Below are positions 1 through 8,256 of a DNA stretch of 64,000 nucleotides, piece after piece. The stretch comes from Thalassoroseus pseudoceratinae (GTDB lineage: Bacteria; Planctomycetota; Planctomycetia; Planctomycetales; Planctomycetaceae). The notes beneath the pieces were generated by a model. The model ran no database searches. It worked only from the letters and a program-made list of their open reading frames with translations, and was not told the origin of the DNA. A program made the position numbers and the translations under genes. The stretch lies in NCBI RefSeq assembly GCF_011634775.1, contig NZ_JAALXT010000001.1, positions 62,001 through 126,000 on the forward strand. Direction: 5' to 3'. Positions within the stretch are counted from its first letter, which is position 1, and each line of letters opens with the position of its first letter.

Positions 1-216
1 AGGCACAGCGGTATCTGCGGGTGAATGACCACCGTGGACTTGCAGACCATCAATAGTAATCATCCCCCGACGTGCATCGTACACAACTGGTTGACAGTCG
101 ATTTCCATTTCGGGACCGATTGTCCGCGAGGCGTTCACGAGATTCCGCACGACCCGTTGAATCCCCGTGTGCCAATCCTGCTGATAGGTGGCGGTGCATT
201 CCATGAAAACACGCAT
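1..216 (-). CDS. Glycosyltransferase, N-terminal part (cut by window start)
   Basis: The reverse strand is open from an ATG at 216 to the first base of the window, giving 72 codons. The start reads MRVFMECTATYQQDWHTG and continues into IQRVVRNLV. The TGIQRVVRNL element is characteristic of the N-terminal nucleotide-binding half of GT4/GT-B glycosyltransferases of the 'rhamnosyl/mannosyl transferase' kind. It begins 23 bases after the stop codon of the glycosyltransferase upstream, so the two are probably co-transcribed in a polysaccharide (capsule, O-antigen or exopolysaccharide) locus that continues outside the window. The C-terminal donor-binding domain is not visible, so sugar specificity cannot be guessed. 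Confidence 0.75.
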   Translation of the reverse strand, partial: MRVFMECTATYQQDWHTGIQRVVRNLVNASRTIGPEMEIDCQPVVYDARRGMITIDGLQVHGGHSPADTAVP

Positions 217-239
217 GGTAACTTCGCTTTCCTGTCGGC

Positions 240-1409
240 TTACGCGGCAGCCCGCTTCGAATCGGAAGGAATCGGAGCGGCCAATCCGATGGCTTGCTCG
301 TAACTCGCGAGTGTCAGTTCCGCGGTAGTTCGCCAACGAAATTGCTTCTCGCGTTCCAGCCCCGCTTGGCGAAGCCGTTTGAGTTTCGCGGAATCTCCAA
401 GCGTGGATTCCATCGCTGAGCGAATTGAATCGAGGTCGTCAGCATCGAAGTACACACCCGCTCCACCCACAACTTCGGGAATCGAGGCTGCATCCGAACA
501 GATCACCGGACAACCGCAACTCATCGCCTCCAATGGTGGCAGCCCGAATCCTTCGTATCGCGATGGATAAACAATCGCAGTCGCCTGACAATACGCCTTG
601 GCAAGTGCGTGATCGTCTCCAGACTCCTGTGTGACCGACGAGGAGATTCGCAGCTTTTCTAGCAACTCACGTTCAGCACGTCCCAACGGCCCGCCACCAA
701 AACACACGATCCGGAATTCCTTTCGCAAGAACTCCGACGCCGCGAATGCGTCGATGAACGCTTCCCAGTTTTTGTATCCGCCCCGTGCCCCCACATACAG
801 CAGATATGGCCGCTGGCCTTTCCGAGAAACATCGTCCACTTCAAGTGAGACTGTCGAGAGTTTCGAGAATTCAGCCATCGGATTTCCATGGGGAATCACA
901 TCGATCACATCTGGCTCAAGGTCGTAGATGTCAATGATGTCATTCTTTGTGTGTTGCGAAACGGCAATAATGCGGTCCGCTGCTTCCAGCGATCGTCGCT
1001 TCGCCAACAGAAGCCCTTTGGTGCGTGGATGTGACCGGTTCCAGAACAACTCTGGCATCACGTCATGGGCCGTGACAACCAAACCCCCAACGGTCGACGG
1101 TTGAAACCAAGAATAATAGGTATGGTGGATAATCTGCGGCGAATCCGTGCCCGCACTTGAACTCCAATACGGAAGTGCGTTCACAGCTGGCAGGAAATGA
1201 CGGATCGATCTCAACTTCGGCAAGAATCGACCAGCGACTTTCTCCGTCTCTTGAAGTTCCCGCAAGTGTTCGTTGATATGCCATCGGACAGACAAATCAA
1301 CATCGACTCGCTCGTTCCGTAGCAATTCGCGAATAAGCTCCACAAAGTACCGTGAAATCCCACCCACAGCTTGCCGTGCAAAAATGTCGGACGTGTAGAG
1401 AACTCGCAT
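240..1409 (-). CDS. Glycosyltransferase family 4 (GT-B fold)
   Basis: This predicted 389-aa enzyme transfers an activated sugar to a growing glycan at the cytoplasmic face of the membrane. The N-terminus MRVLYTSDIFARQAVGGISR has the glycine-rich acceptor-side loop and the RYF that follows GGIS in GT4 enzymes. The C-terminal half carries the E-x7-E signature (EGFGLPPLE, roughly residues 286-294) that binds the nucleotide-sugar donor, followed by SCGCPVICSD. The ATG at 1409 was chosen because the protein family begins directly with the first beta strand and an AAGGG element lies 7 bases upstream; an extension to 1457 would add 16 unlikely residues. It precedes the partial glycosyltransferase at 1-216 by 23 bp, suggesting an operon. 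The donor sugar is unknown. Confidence 0.9.
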   Translation of the reverse strand: MRVLYTSDIFARQAVGGISRYFVELIRELLRNERVDVDLSVRWHINEHLRELQETEKVAGRFLPKLRSIRHFLPAVNALPYWSSSAGTDSPQIIHHTYYSWFQPSTVGGLVVTAHDVMPELFWNRSHPRTKGLLLAKRRSLEAADRIIAVSQHTKNDIIDIYDLEPDVIDVIPHGNPMAEFSKLSTVSLEVDDVSRKGQRPYLLYVGARGGYKNWEAFIDAFAASEFLRKEFRIVCFGGGPLGRAERELLEKLRISSSVTQESGDDHALAKAYCQATAIVYPSRYEGFGLPPLEAMSCGCPVICSDAASIPEVVGGAGVYFDADDLDSIRSAMESTLGDSAKLKRLRQAGLEREKQFRWRTTAELTLASYEQAIGLAAPIPSDSKRAAA

Positions 1410-1579
1410 GAGGATGCCCTTCGAGACACGAACATTTGACCGATCATGAGCAGACACTCACAGCGGCAACGGTGATTCGTGGTGATTCAGCGGGCCTGTT
1501 AATCCAACAAGAGCATCGGGTCAAGAGGAATGTGCCAATCCCGGATTCCAGAACTTCCTCCGCAAATTGCCGCGAACCT

Positions 1580-1608
1580 TTGCTCCCAACGGCGTTTCTA
1601 GCTAGAAT
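1580..1608 (+). promoter_or_regulatory. Candidate sigma-70 type promoter for tRNA-Leu
   Basis: TTGCTC (1580-1585) and TAGAAT (1603-1608) are separated by 17 bases and match four and five of six consensus positions. The element lies about 80 bp before the tRNA gene and points toward it. No other gene could use it on this strand. This is pattern matching only. Confidence 0.35.
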
Positions 1609-1688
1609 CTGACCACCCCAGCGATCAATTCGCCATACTCAACGTGGATCAGGCAAACGCCTCCCAGTGATCAAATGAGCAAACCAAC

Positions 1689-1773
1689 GGCCGAGTGGCG
1701 GAATAGGCAGACGCGTCGGACTTAAAATCCGGTGAGGGTAAACCTCGTGCGGGTTCAAGTCCCGCCTCGGCCA
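1689..1773 (+). tRNA. tRNA-Leu (anticodon UAA)
   Basis: An 85-nt class II tRNA can be folded by hand. The acceptor stem is GGCCGAG (1689-1695) paired with CTCGGCC (1766-1772), seven perfect pairs. The D arm carries the GCGGAATAGGCAGACGC sequence typical of bacterial tRNA-Leu. The anticodon loop is CTTAAAA with UAA at its centre, closed by TCGGA/TCCGG. A long variable arm (GAGGGTAAACCTC) follows, then the T arm GCGGG-TTCAAGT-CCCGC. The discriminator base is A, as expected for Leu. CCA is not encoded. It decodes UUA. Confidence 0.97.
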
Positions 1774-1792
1774 TTGCTGACAAGTGTCTACT

Positions 1793-1836
1793 AAAAAAGC
1801 GGAGCGAGACTGATATGGTCTTCGCTCCGCTTTTTT
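1793..1836. terminator. Bidirectional intrinsic terminator
   Basis: The arm AAAAAAGCGGAGCGA-GAC pairs with GTC-TTCGCTCCGCTTTTTT with a single bulge around a TGATATG loop. The A-run and T-run flank the GC core, so it works in both directions. It ends the tRNA-Leu transcript on the plus strand and the DUF1501 transcript (stop at 1851) on the minus strand. Confidence 0.85.
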
Positions 1837-1850
1837 ATTTTAGTGACAGC

Positions 1851-3149
1851 TCAGATGAACAATTCTTGGATCGGTACCCCGCCGTCCGTAATTGGGACTG
1901 GCCGATTGCTGGGGGTGTAGAGTTGTTCTTTGGTGTCGATTTGCAGAGCGTGACACATCGTTGCGAACAGATCCGGTACGGACACGGGGCGATCGACGAT
2001 TTCCGTGCAAAGCTCGTCTGTGGTACCGATGGCTTGCCCTGTTTTGAGCCCACCGCCTGCCAAGGTCACGGTGAATGCCTTCCCCTGATGCCCCCGTCCG
2101 CCGCCACCATCGAATTTAGAGGGGCGTCCAAACTCGGTATTGACGACAATCAAAGTCTTATCGAGCAGTTTTCGCTTCTCTAGATCAAGAACCAACGTCG
2201 ACAGAGCGGAATCGAGTTCTTGAATCAGCAGGTGTTGCTTCAATTGACCGTCGTTGTGGGTGTCCCATCCGGTGCCATTGACGAAGTTCAGGTTGTGCGA
2301 GACTTCCACAAACCGAGTTCCGGCTTCGATGAGGCGACGGGCCAGCAAGCACCGTTGACCAAATTCTCCGCCGTACTCGGTCCGCAGCGAACTATCTTCC
2401 CGATCCAAGTCGAAGACCTTCATGAAATCCGGCCCCGATAGCCGCAGAGCCTCGGAGACGGTTTCATCGTAGCCCGAGACCTTTCGATCACTCGCAGATT
2501 TGCGGCGATTCGCATTCCGGACGGTTTCCAACAGACGTTCTCGCCGTTGCTGACGGGCATCACCGATCCCCACCGGTCGCGAGAGCCCCGCGGGACCTTG
2601 GGACGTGTCCGTGAGATATACATACCCGGCTGAAGCCCCCAGAAAACCTGGGCCACGTGTGATGTTGGGGTAGCCGATCAACACATAAGCCGGAACACCT
2701 TCACCGGCCGCCCCGCGTTTGTGGGCGATGATCGAACCGATCGACGGGTACACAATCGTACCACTTGTCCGTCGTCCGGTGTGCATGCGATTGGTCGCGG
2801 CCGCGTGTTCGTCAATCACATCGTGATGAACGGAACGAATCGGATTGAATCGATCGAGAATGGGAGCACATTTCGAAAGGTGCTCACAAACTTCGACACC
2901 GGGAATTGCCGTCTCGATGCTCTTGTAATAGGAACCTGGCTTCTTCGTCTTTGCATCGCCCAGTCGTTTTGGGTCCCACGTATCGACTTGGCAAGCGCCT
3001 CCACCGAGCCAAACCATGATGCAATGCTCGGCTTGGCCTAGTGGCAATTCGACGGATGGTGTTTCCATCGCTCCCAAAACGCCCGGAATTGTGGAGGCGG
3101 CAGCAATTCCAGCGGTGGAAGATTGAAGAAATTCGCGGCGTGTGGACAT
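1851..3149 (-). CDS. DUF1501 domain protein, Tat-exported
   Basis: This is a 432-aa member of the DUF1501 family, common in planctomycetes and distantly related to sulfatase/alkaline-phosphatase-fold enzymes; the substrate is unknown. The N-terminus MSTRREFLQSSTAGIAAAS is a twin-arginine signal, so the protein folds before export. The family hallmarks are GGACQVDTWDPK near residue 50, the late FGRPSKFDGGGGRGHQ segment and a C-terminal DLFATMCHALQI. The ATG at 3149 is preferred to a TTG one codon upstream. It lies 75 bp after the DUF1549/DUF1553 gene at 3225-6614, the usual partner order, so the two form an operon. A strong terminator follows the stop codon. Confidence 0.93.
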   Translation of the reverse strand: MSTRREFLQSSTAGIAAASTIPGVLGAMETPSVELPLGQAEHCIMVWLGGGACQVDTWDPKRLGDAKTKKPGSYYKSIETAIPGVEVCEHLSKCAPILDRFNPIRSVHHDVIDEHAAATNRMHTGRRTSGTIVYPSIGSIIAHKRGAAGEGVPAYVLIGYPNITRGPGFLGASAGYVYLTDTSQGPAGLSRPVGIGDARQQRRERLLETVRNANRRKSASDRKVSGYDETVSEALRLSGPDFMKVFDLDREDSSLRTEYGGEFGQRCLLARRLIEAGTRFVEVSHNLNFVNGTGWDTHNDGQLKQHLLIQELDSALSTLVLDLEKRKLLDKTLIVVNTEFGRPSKFDGGGGRGHQGKAFTVTLAGGGLKTGQAIGTTDELCTEIVDRPVSVPDLFATMCHALQIDTKEQLYTPSNRPVPITDGGVPIQELFI

Positions 3150-3224
3150 CAATTCGCGTTTTCCTAGTTAGATGATCTCGAAAGTTGAATGCATTGTGCC
3201 GTGTCGAAAGCGTTACGGTGGCGA

Positions 3225-6200
3225 CTACGGAACGAAGATAAATTCCGGCGTGTTGATCATGGACCAAAGTAGGTCTTCCGCCCGTGCTCGCCAATTATCG
3301 TCCAATCGTTTTGTCGGCGGATCACCGGCAACAACCGCTTTTTGAAGGTCGATCATCACGGAGTTCGCGTCTTCACTCAGGTGATTGGACCACGACACCC
3401 CACGGTTGTAAGGACGGGGAGTGGCAATCGCATTTGCCGGCAGCTCTCGGACACGTTTCTCAAATCCGTCACTGAGCAGCTCGCGAAACGCGATTCGCTC
3501 TTCGGGGGTCGGTTCACGGGTCAGAGTTCGTAAGTAGACCGAGTCGATAAACTCATCCACTGCCACGTCTTTCAGGGCGAGTTCGGTGAATGCACTATCA
3601 GAGGACATTCGAGTAAATCGACGACCAATCACCCCATTCGCCAAGATTCCTGGTTGCAGCACCGTCGGTTGCACGTCGCGAACGGTGATCGGTTCCGCAC
3701 GGGACGGTCGCCAACCGAACGTCTTCAACAGGTCGGTGAAGTCCTGAGCCATCGGAAGCGACAGACTAGGGCGGTCCCGTTCATTGGAAAGAGATGCGAA
3801 CTCCCATGCCCGTCGAGGCGATCCCAAATTGACGAATGTTCTGCCGTTCTGAGCACCGTCGGGATCAAGGGTCAAAAGCCCTGCATGAAGATCCTTGCCA
3901 CACGCAACGAACAGCGAGTCGAGAATTTGCTCTGCCGACATTTGCCGACGCACGGGACCGGCAAACAAATATGGTTCGTCAACGACTCCACCATACGCAG
4001 ACCGCTGATAGGTGTGCGAATTCAAAATGAGTCGGGCCACGTGCTTCAAGTCGTAATCGGCAAGGACGAGTTCACGAGCCAGGAAATCAAGCAACTCAGG
4101 GTGAGAGGGTTCGACATCTTGCCAATCGTCGACAGGATCGACCAACCCACGTCCGAGATAACGTTGCCAGAGCCGATTGACAATCACCTGAGCGAAACGC
4201 TCGTTCTCGGGTGATGTCAGAAATTCCGCAACTTGCCCACGCGTGTCGGAACCGGCCCGCGACAATTCTCCGTCCAAACCGTGCTGACTAAGTTCATCGA
4301 ACGGCCATTCCGGTTTGATCTTTTCGCCAGGGGCAATCGTGACTTGCACGATCAAGTTTTCAAGTTCGTCCGGTGTACCGGGAATACGACTTGTGGAGGG
4401 AACCGATTGCGACTTGCGTGCCAGCATGGCTGCCAAGCTAAACAAGTCACGCTGTTCGAAATCGTGGAAAGGTGCGTCGTGACATCGAGCACACTTCATT
4501 TCCAACCCAAGGAACGCTTTACCGATCACATGAGCCTTGGCGGCCATGGGCACATCGTTTTGCGAGGCCATTTCAAACCCTTTCGGGCCTCCACCATATT
4601 GGCTCCCCTCCATGCGGATTAGCTCGGTGGCGAAGCGGTCGAACGATTTGTTGTCGTAGAACGCTTCGTGAATCCAGAAACGGAACGGCCCGGTGTTGTT
4701 CAGAGTGGGTTTAAGCAAACTCGGGTTCTCGGCGAGCACATCTTGCCAATATCCAACCCAATGATCGGCCCAACCCGGGTGCTGCAACAATCGATCGACC
4801 GCGTTGGCACGTCGTTCGGGAGACTGGTCTGCTTGAAACTCTTCGATTTGCTCAAGCGTGGGAATGGTTCCAATCACGTCCAACGTGACGCGTCGGAGGA
4901 AGGCCATGTCGTCGATCGATTCCGACGCCGTTTTCCCCGCTTCGTGCAGAGCATGATTGATGAATTGGTCGATTTCGTTTGTCGTTTGCCCAGGCCAGAC
5001 GATTTCCGGGACTTTGGGAGACGGTTTGGACTGCCAGACGAATTTGGCATGTTCATGACGCTGCCGCCAATACTCGTCTTCCGCCTCACTGGCCGATTGA
5101 CGCCGTTCCGCGTTGAGTGCAATCATCTCCATTTGATTAGCCCGACGGAAGGCCGTCCAGCCTTCGTCAGTCAGCGGAAACTCGTGAGTTTTCGTAGGAC
5201 TCAAGACGATGAACGTGCCCGGTGCGCTTTCCAGACTCACGGATGTTTCGCCGAGTTCCGGTCGTCGCTTTCGGCCGCCGAGATACATTTCAAGACGGAG
5301 GGTATGCGACTTTCCGTCGCCTTTGATCGTGGTCACAACCTCGTTGTCACCTACCTGCAGCGGTCGAACGCCTGGCTCCTTGAGAACCGATACGTCACGA
5401 ATCCGACCGTGCCCCCCAGTGTTGATTCGGTGGAACGGAGCCTGCGTGACTTGTTGACCGTCAATCCACAACCTTGCTCCGTTTCGTGCTCGCAGCAGCA
5501 ATCGATGCTCACCTTCTGGAATCACAACGCGTCCCGTTGCCTTCAGCAGCAATGGACTTGTGCGATCGGTGATCAGTCCTTGCCGATTGTATTTCCGAGG
5601 AACTTCTCTGAAAGCAAAGGAATTTGTGACATAACTTTCCTGCGGCTTGGACTCCAAACCATCCCAACTCGCTCGATCGGGGATCCCTTCAGTAATTTCG
5701 ACAAGCACTTTGCCGTCGGGAATCGTAACGGGCGGGACAAACCGCTCCAGCGACAACTTGGAATACCGTCGAGCGATTTGCTGAGTTTCTAACCTGCGGC
5801 GGTAAATCGCCAATTGGGCCATCTTTCCGTGGAAAGTGCTCGACGATGTCGGTCCCATCGCCGAACCGATCCAAAGTTCATCGTTATCGACCACCGGTGG
5901 TTTTGTGGTCTTTCCACCTAAGTCCCATTTCCCTTTGACTTTGCGGCCGTCAATCATTCCAGAGAGGCTGTCAGGTTCGCCAAATGTGTATGTGCAGGCC
6001 ACTTGATGCCAACCGCTGCCGAGGATGAAGCCGTCGTCGGACGTCCAACGGTGAAACTGCGAGCCTTTGCCTGCGGAGCGGAAGAGGAAACTCAGTCGAG
6101 CGGTACCACCAGCGCGAGTTAACCGCAGAGCGTAGTTCAGGTTATCGCGTGGAAACCCTTTCCGATTGGTGCGGCCCTTGCACACGATGTGAGCATGTTG

Positions 6201-6614
6201 ACCTTCGGCAATCGACGTCGGATTGACCCAAGCCTCGATGGTAATGGTATCGCCGTTCTGGAAATCAAGAATACTTTCATCACCTGGGTCGCTGACCTTC
6301 AGCACTCCGTTGCCATCAATTCCGATGGCTGACGAGTTCAATGAGAACTTCGGGAAGTGCGGGGGTCGCGGACCAGATTCCCCGAACCGAACGGCTCCGG
6401 ATGGCTTCGCTTCCAATTTCCCAATGCGGTCGACCGCGGTTTTCGCCCCACTGAAGTCCCAGAAGAGATCTGGAGAATCGTGAAGCAAGGCATCTTGATG
6501 GGTAGCGTCGGTGGTTTCCGCCCACGCGGGATAGGCCTGAGCGTAGAGGAAATTCGGGGTGAGGAGGGCTGCGAGTAGGAACCCGGCGAGGAAACGCTTT
6601 GATTGCTGCATCAT
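3225..6614 (-). CDS. DUF1549/DUF1553 protein with LamG-like domain
   Basis: This 1129-aa secreted planctomycete protein starts MMQQSKRFLAGFLLAALLTP, a Sec signal peptide, with cleavage likely after the YAQA region. Residues about 120-285 form a concanavalin/LamG-like lectin domain (TITIEAWVNP, then WHQVACTY, then the GKMAQLAIYRRRL close). A following beta-rich region (RLLLRARNGARLWIDGQ) resembles PA14-type carbohydrate-binding modules. DUF1549 then begins (EIDQFINHAL), with a CARCH motif (C708, C711, H712) able to bind haem c, and DUF1553 ends the protein. Unlike the paralogue at 44563, there is no N-terminal PSCyt1 cytochrome domain. A longer start at 6662 is open but would bury the signal peptide. 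The DUF1501 partner follows 75 bp later. Confidence 0.92.
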   Translation of the reverse strand: MMQQSKRFLAGFLLAALLTPNFLYAQAYPAWAETTDATHQDALLHDSPDLFWDFSGAKTAVDRIGKLEAKPSGAVRFGESGPRPPHFPKFSLNSSAIGIDGNGVLKVSDPGDESILDFQNGDTITIEAWVNPTSIAEGQHAHIVCKGRTNRKGFPRDNLNYALRLTRAGGTARLSFLFRSAGKGSQFHRWTSDDGFILGSGWHQVACTYTFGEPDSLSGMIDGRKVKGKWDLGGKTTKPPVVDNDELWIGSAMGPTSSSTFHGKMAQLAIYRRRLETQQIARRYSKLSLERFVPPVTIPDGKVLVEITEGIPDRASWDGLESKPQESYVTNSFAFREVPRKYNRQGLITDRTSPLLLKATGRVVIPEGEHRLLLRARNGARLWIDGQQVTQAPFHRINTGGHGRIRDVSVLKEPGVRPLQVGDNEVVTTIKGDGKSHTLRLEMYLGGRKRRPELGETSVSLESAPGTFIVLSPTKTHEFPLTDEGWTAFRRANQMEMIALNAERRQSASEAEDEYWRQRHEHAKFVWQSKPSPKVPEIVWPGQTTNEIDQFINHALHEAGKTASESIDDMAFLRRVTLDVIGTIPTLEQIEEFQADQSPERRANAVDRLLQHPGWADHWVGYWQDVLAENPSLLKPTLNNTGPFRFWIHEAFYDNKSFDRFATELIRMEGSQYGGGPKGFEMASQNDVPMAAKAHVIGKAFLGLEMKCARCHDAPFHDFEQRDLFSLAAMLARKSQSVPSTSRIPGTPDELENLIVQVTIAPGEKIKPEWPFDELSQHGLDGELSRAGSDTRGQVAEFLTSPENERFAQVIVNRLWQRYLGRGLVDPVDDWQDVEPSHPELLDFLARELVLADYDLKHVARLILNSHTYQRSAYGGVVDEPYLFAGPVRRQMSAEQILDSLFVACGKDLHAGLLTLDPDGAQNGRTFVNLGSPRRAWEFASLSNERDRPSLSLPMAQDFTDLLKTFGWRPSRAEPITVRDVQPTVLQPGILANGVIGRRFTRMSSDSAFTELALKDVAVDEFIDSVYLRTLTREPTPEERIAFRELLSDGFEKRVRELPANAIATPRPYNRGVSWSNHLSEDANSVMIDLQKAVVAGDPPTKRLDDNWRARAEDLLWSMINTPEFIFVP

Positions 6615-6911
6615 GTCAATTCTGTTGATGGGTTCATGAAGCATAATTTGGTGTTGATCCAATTTACACCGTTCAAACTGGTCTCGTCAACTTCTCCCCG
6701 TCCGCAAGCCTTCGGATTGCAACGGATTCCGTTTAATCGTGATCGGAAATGCGTGTTTTATCAAACAGCGAACGTTCAGCGCAAATTACACCGAAATTTG
6801 ACCACATGATTGAACGTAGTCCACCTTGATGGCGATGTCGGGCAGACATCAGCCATTCTCTCCACTCAGTCGGTCAACCATGTCGGATGGGTCACCGAAA
6901 GATTGCGTTGA

Positions 6912-7040
6912 GTGGGAATTCAAGAGGGTCAGCACAAGTTGTCCCGCAAACCGGACCGTAGCGGCAGCATGCTGGACGACGCCACCTTCGTTTCAACCAA
7001 CGAGCACGGCAAAGGGAATTCGCACACTCTCGATAACATC
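6912..7040 (+). pseudogene. Relic of a DUF1552 gene (C-terminal fragment)
   Basis: On the plus strand, codons from 6912 read GIQEGQHKLSRKPD and then, after an apparent internal deletion, SGSMLDDATFVSTNEHGKGN followed by SHTLDNI. DUF1552 proteins near their C-terminus have an xGxxEGHHxLSHxPD segment and, some 40-50 residues later, GSMLDNTxxVxTNELGKGNS-HTLDNIP. Both pieces are recognisable here, but the spacer is almost gone. An in-frame TGA lies just upstream at 6909-6911, and no start or N-terminal half can be found. The 537-bp gap between 6615 and 7151 otherwise holds no supported gene. I infer a decayed DUF1552 copy; an intact one is at 12125-13444. Boundaries are approximate. Confidence 0.65.
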
Positions 7041-7151
7041 CTGTGTTTGATGTCGTTGGCCCATGGTTTTGAACATCATATCGAATCGTTTGGCACTCGG
7101 AACTTCTGCGGCGACAGTTCGCTCCTAGCACCTACGTCGAACGTATCGCCC

Positions 7152-8108
7152 CTACGACTTCTTTACGAGCCATTGGGTGTGTTTGACCCCAGTGGCTTTT
7201 TCGATGCGATAAGCCGGACGACTGCCGAAATCCTTGAGTACAGCGGTCGCTTCGGCCGCGTCCACTGGGCCGGAATGAATGTGCAATCGATATCGAGTGA
7301 GTAACGGTTCCGCTTGCGTGGTGACGATCGGTTCGTCGAAGCACAACGAAGCCCCCATCCAACCGTCTTCGCGAACGTGCCAACGGGTCGGGAAGGTGGG
7401 GTTCTCTGGGTGATCCAAATATGTGATCCCCTCCCAAGGTTGATCCGTATTCAGGTCACCGGTTGCGATCGTCCCCGGAACGGGTCCGCTGTAGTCGACC
7501 CACTTGGCTCGCTGGCCAAAGATATTCTTTTCGTCGACCTGCCCCTCACTGTTTGTTAGCTGTCCGCCACCGAAATACGCGGAAATATTCTTGGCCACAC
7601 GGACTGCTAAAAACCCGAAGTTCGTTTTTTGAAACTCTAATGACTCAGCGGTCGGGACAAATCGGCTTTGCAAGTCGATCATCGTTTCGGCGGAATCGGT
7701 CAATCCGGGGCGGATTGTCATGATCAATTCTTGGGTCAGTAGTTCTTTGGGATCATGACCGTCGTACCAACCGAGTGACACCGCTACGACGGCTTCGGTA
7801 TCCCCGTCTTCGTAGACCAACCAATTCTTCTGGCGAATGACGGCATCACTCCCGTTGCCCCAAAAATCAATGCCCAACACCTTGTGATGCGCGAACCAAA
7901 CCGATTGATGATGATCGTGGTTCTCGGCTCCCGGGTGGCCCATCCGCGTGAGACTCGTCCCCGAGGGTCCATTAACGGGGAACAGAAATGGCCGGGGATA
8001 GTCTTTGCCGAACCGCCAGCACACACGCGTTCTGCCGTCGATGGAAACTTCGGTCCGGTGATCCGGCAAGGGAGTCACGATGCAACGTGGAAATTGATAG
8101 GTCGCCAT
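7152..8108 (-). CDS. DUF6807 (PmoA-like) family protein
   Basis: A 318-aa protein of the family once labelled 'methane oxygenase PmoA' and now DUF6807, frequent in planctomycetes and not a methane mono-oxygenase subunit in the usual sense. Recognisable segments are the RPFLFPVNGPSG and MGHPGAENHDHHQSVWFAHH block near residues 40-75, rich in His and likely to bind metal or substrate, and later LTNSEGQVDEKNIFGQRAKW and YLDHPENPTFPTRWHVRED. No signal peptide is visible, so it is probably cytoplasmic. The ATG at 8108 gives MATYQF; a TTG or ATG extension to 8138 has no support. It stands alone, between a DUF1552 relic and the YHS-like gene. Its role may lie in carbohydrate or glycan breakdown, judged only from known genomic company. 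Confidence 0.85.
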   Translation of the reverse strand: MATYQFPRCIVTPLPDHRTEVSIDGRTRVCWRFGKDYPRPFLFPVNGPSGTSLTRMGHPGAENHDHHQSVWFAHHKVLGIDFWGNGSDAVIRQKNWLVYEDGDTEAVVAVSLGWYDGHDPKELLTQELIMTIRPGLTDSAETMIDLQSRFVPTAESLEFQKTNFGFLAVRVAKNISAYFGGGQLTNSEGQVDEKNIFGQRAKWVDYSGPVPGTIATGDLNTDQPWEGITYLDHPENPTFPTRWHVREDGWMGASLCFDEPIVTTQAEPLLTRYRLHIHSGPVDAAEATAVLKDFGSRPAYRIEKATGVKHTQWLVKKS

Positions 8109-8191
8109 GAACGTGGGCCTTCTCTGCGAGAAATTCAAAGTGGCTGCGGTCCCTGCTCGATCATCGTATCAACTCGGCCTGATCAACGAAA

Positions 8192-8223
8192 CAACGCCCT
8201 GGTCGAATTGGACCAGGGCGTTG
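8192..8223 (-). terminator. Intrinsic terminator of the YHS-like gene
   Basis: CAACGCCCTGGTC pairs perfectly with GACCAGGGCGTTG over 13 bases around a six-base loop. It lies 33 bp after the stop codon of the minus-strand gene ending at 8257. The minus-strand sequence after the hairpin begins TTTCGTTG, a weak T-tract. Confidence 0.6.
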
Positions 8224-8256
8224 TCGAGAATGCTAAGTTCCTGCACTCATTCGCAG

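Noticed and set aside
4668-5792. Plus-strand open frame of 374 codons inside the DUF1549/DUF1553 gene
   Set aside because: Antisense shadow; the minus-strand protein has clear LamG-like and DUF1549 motifs across the same bases.
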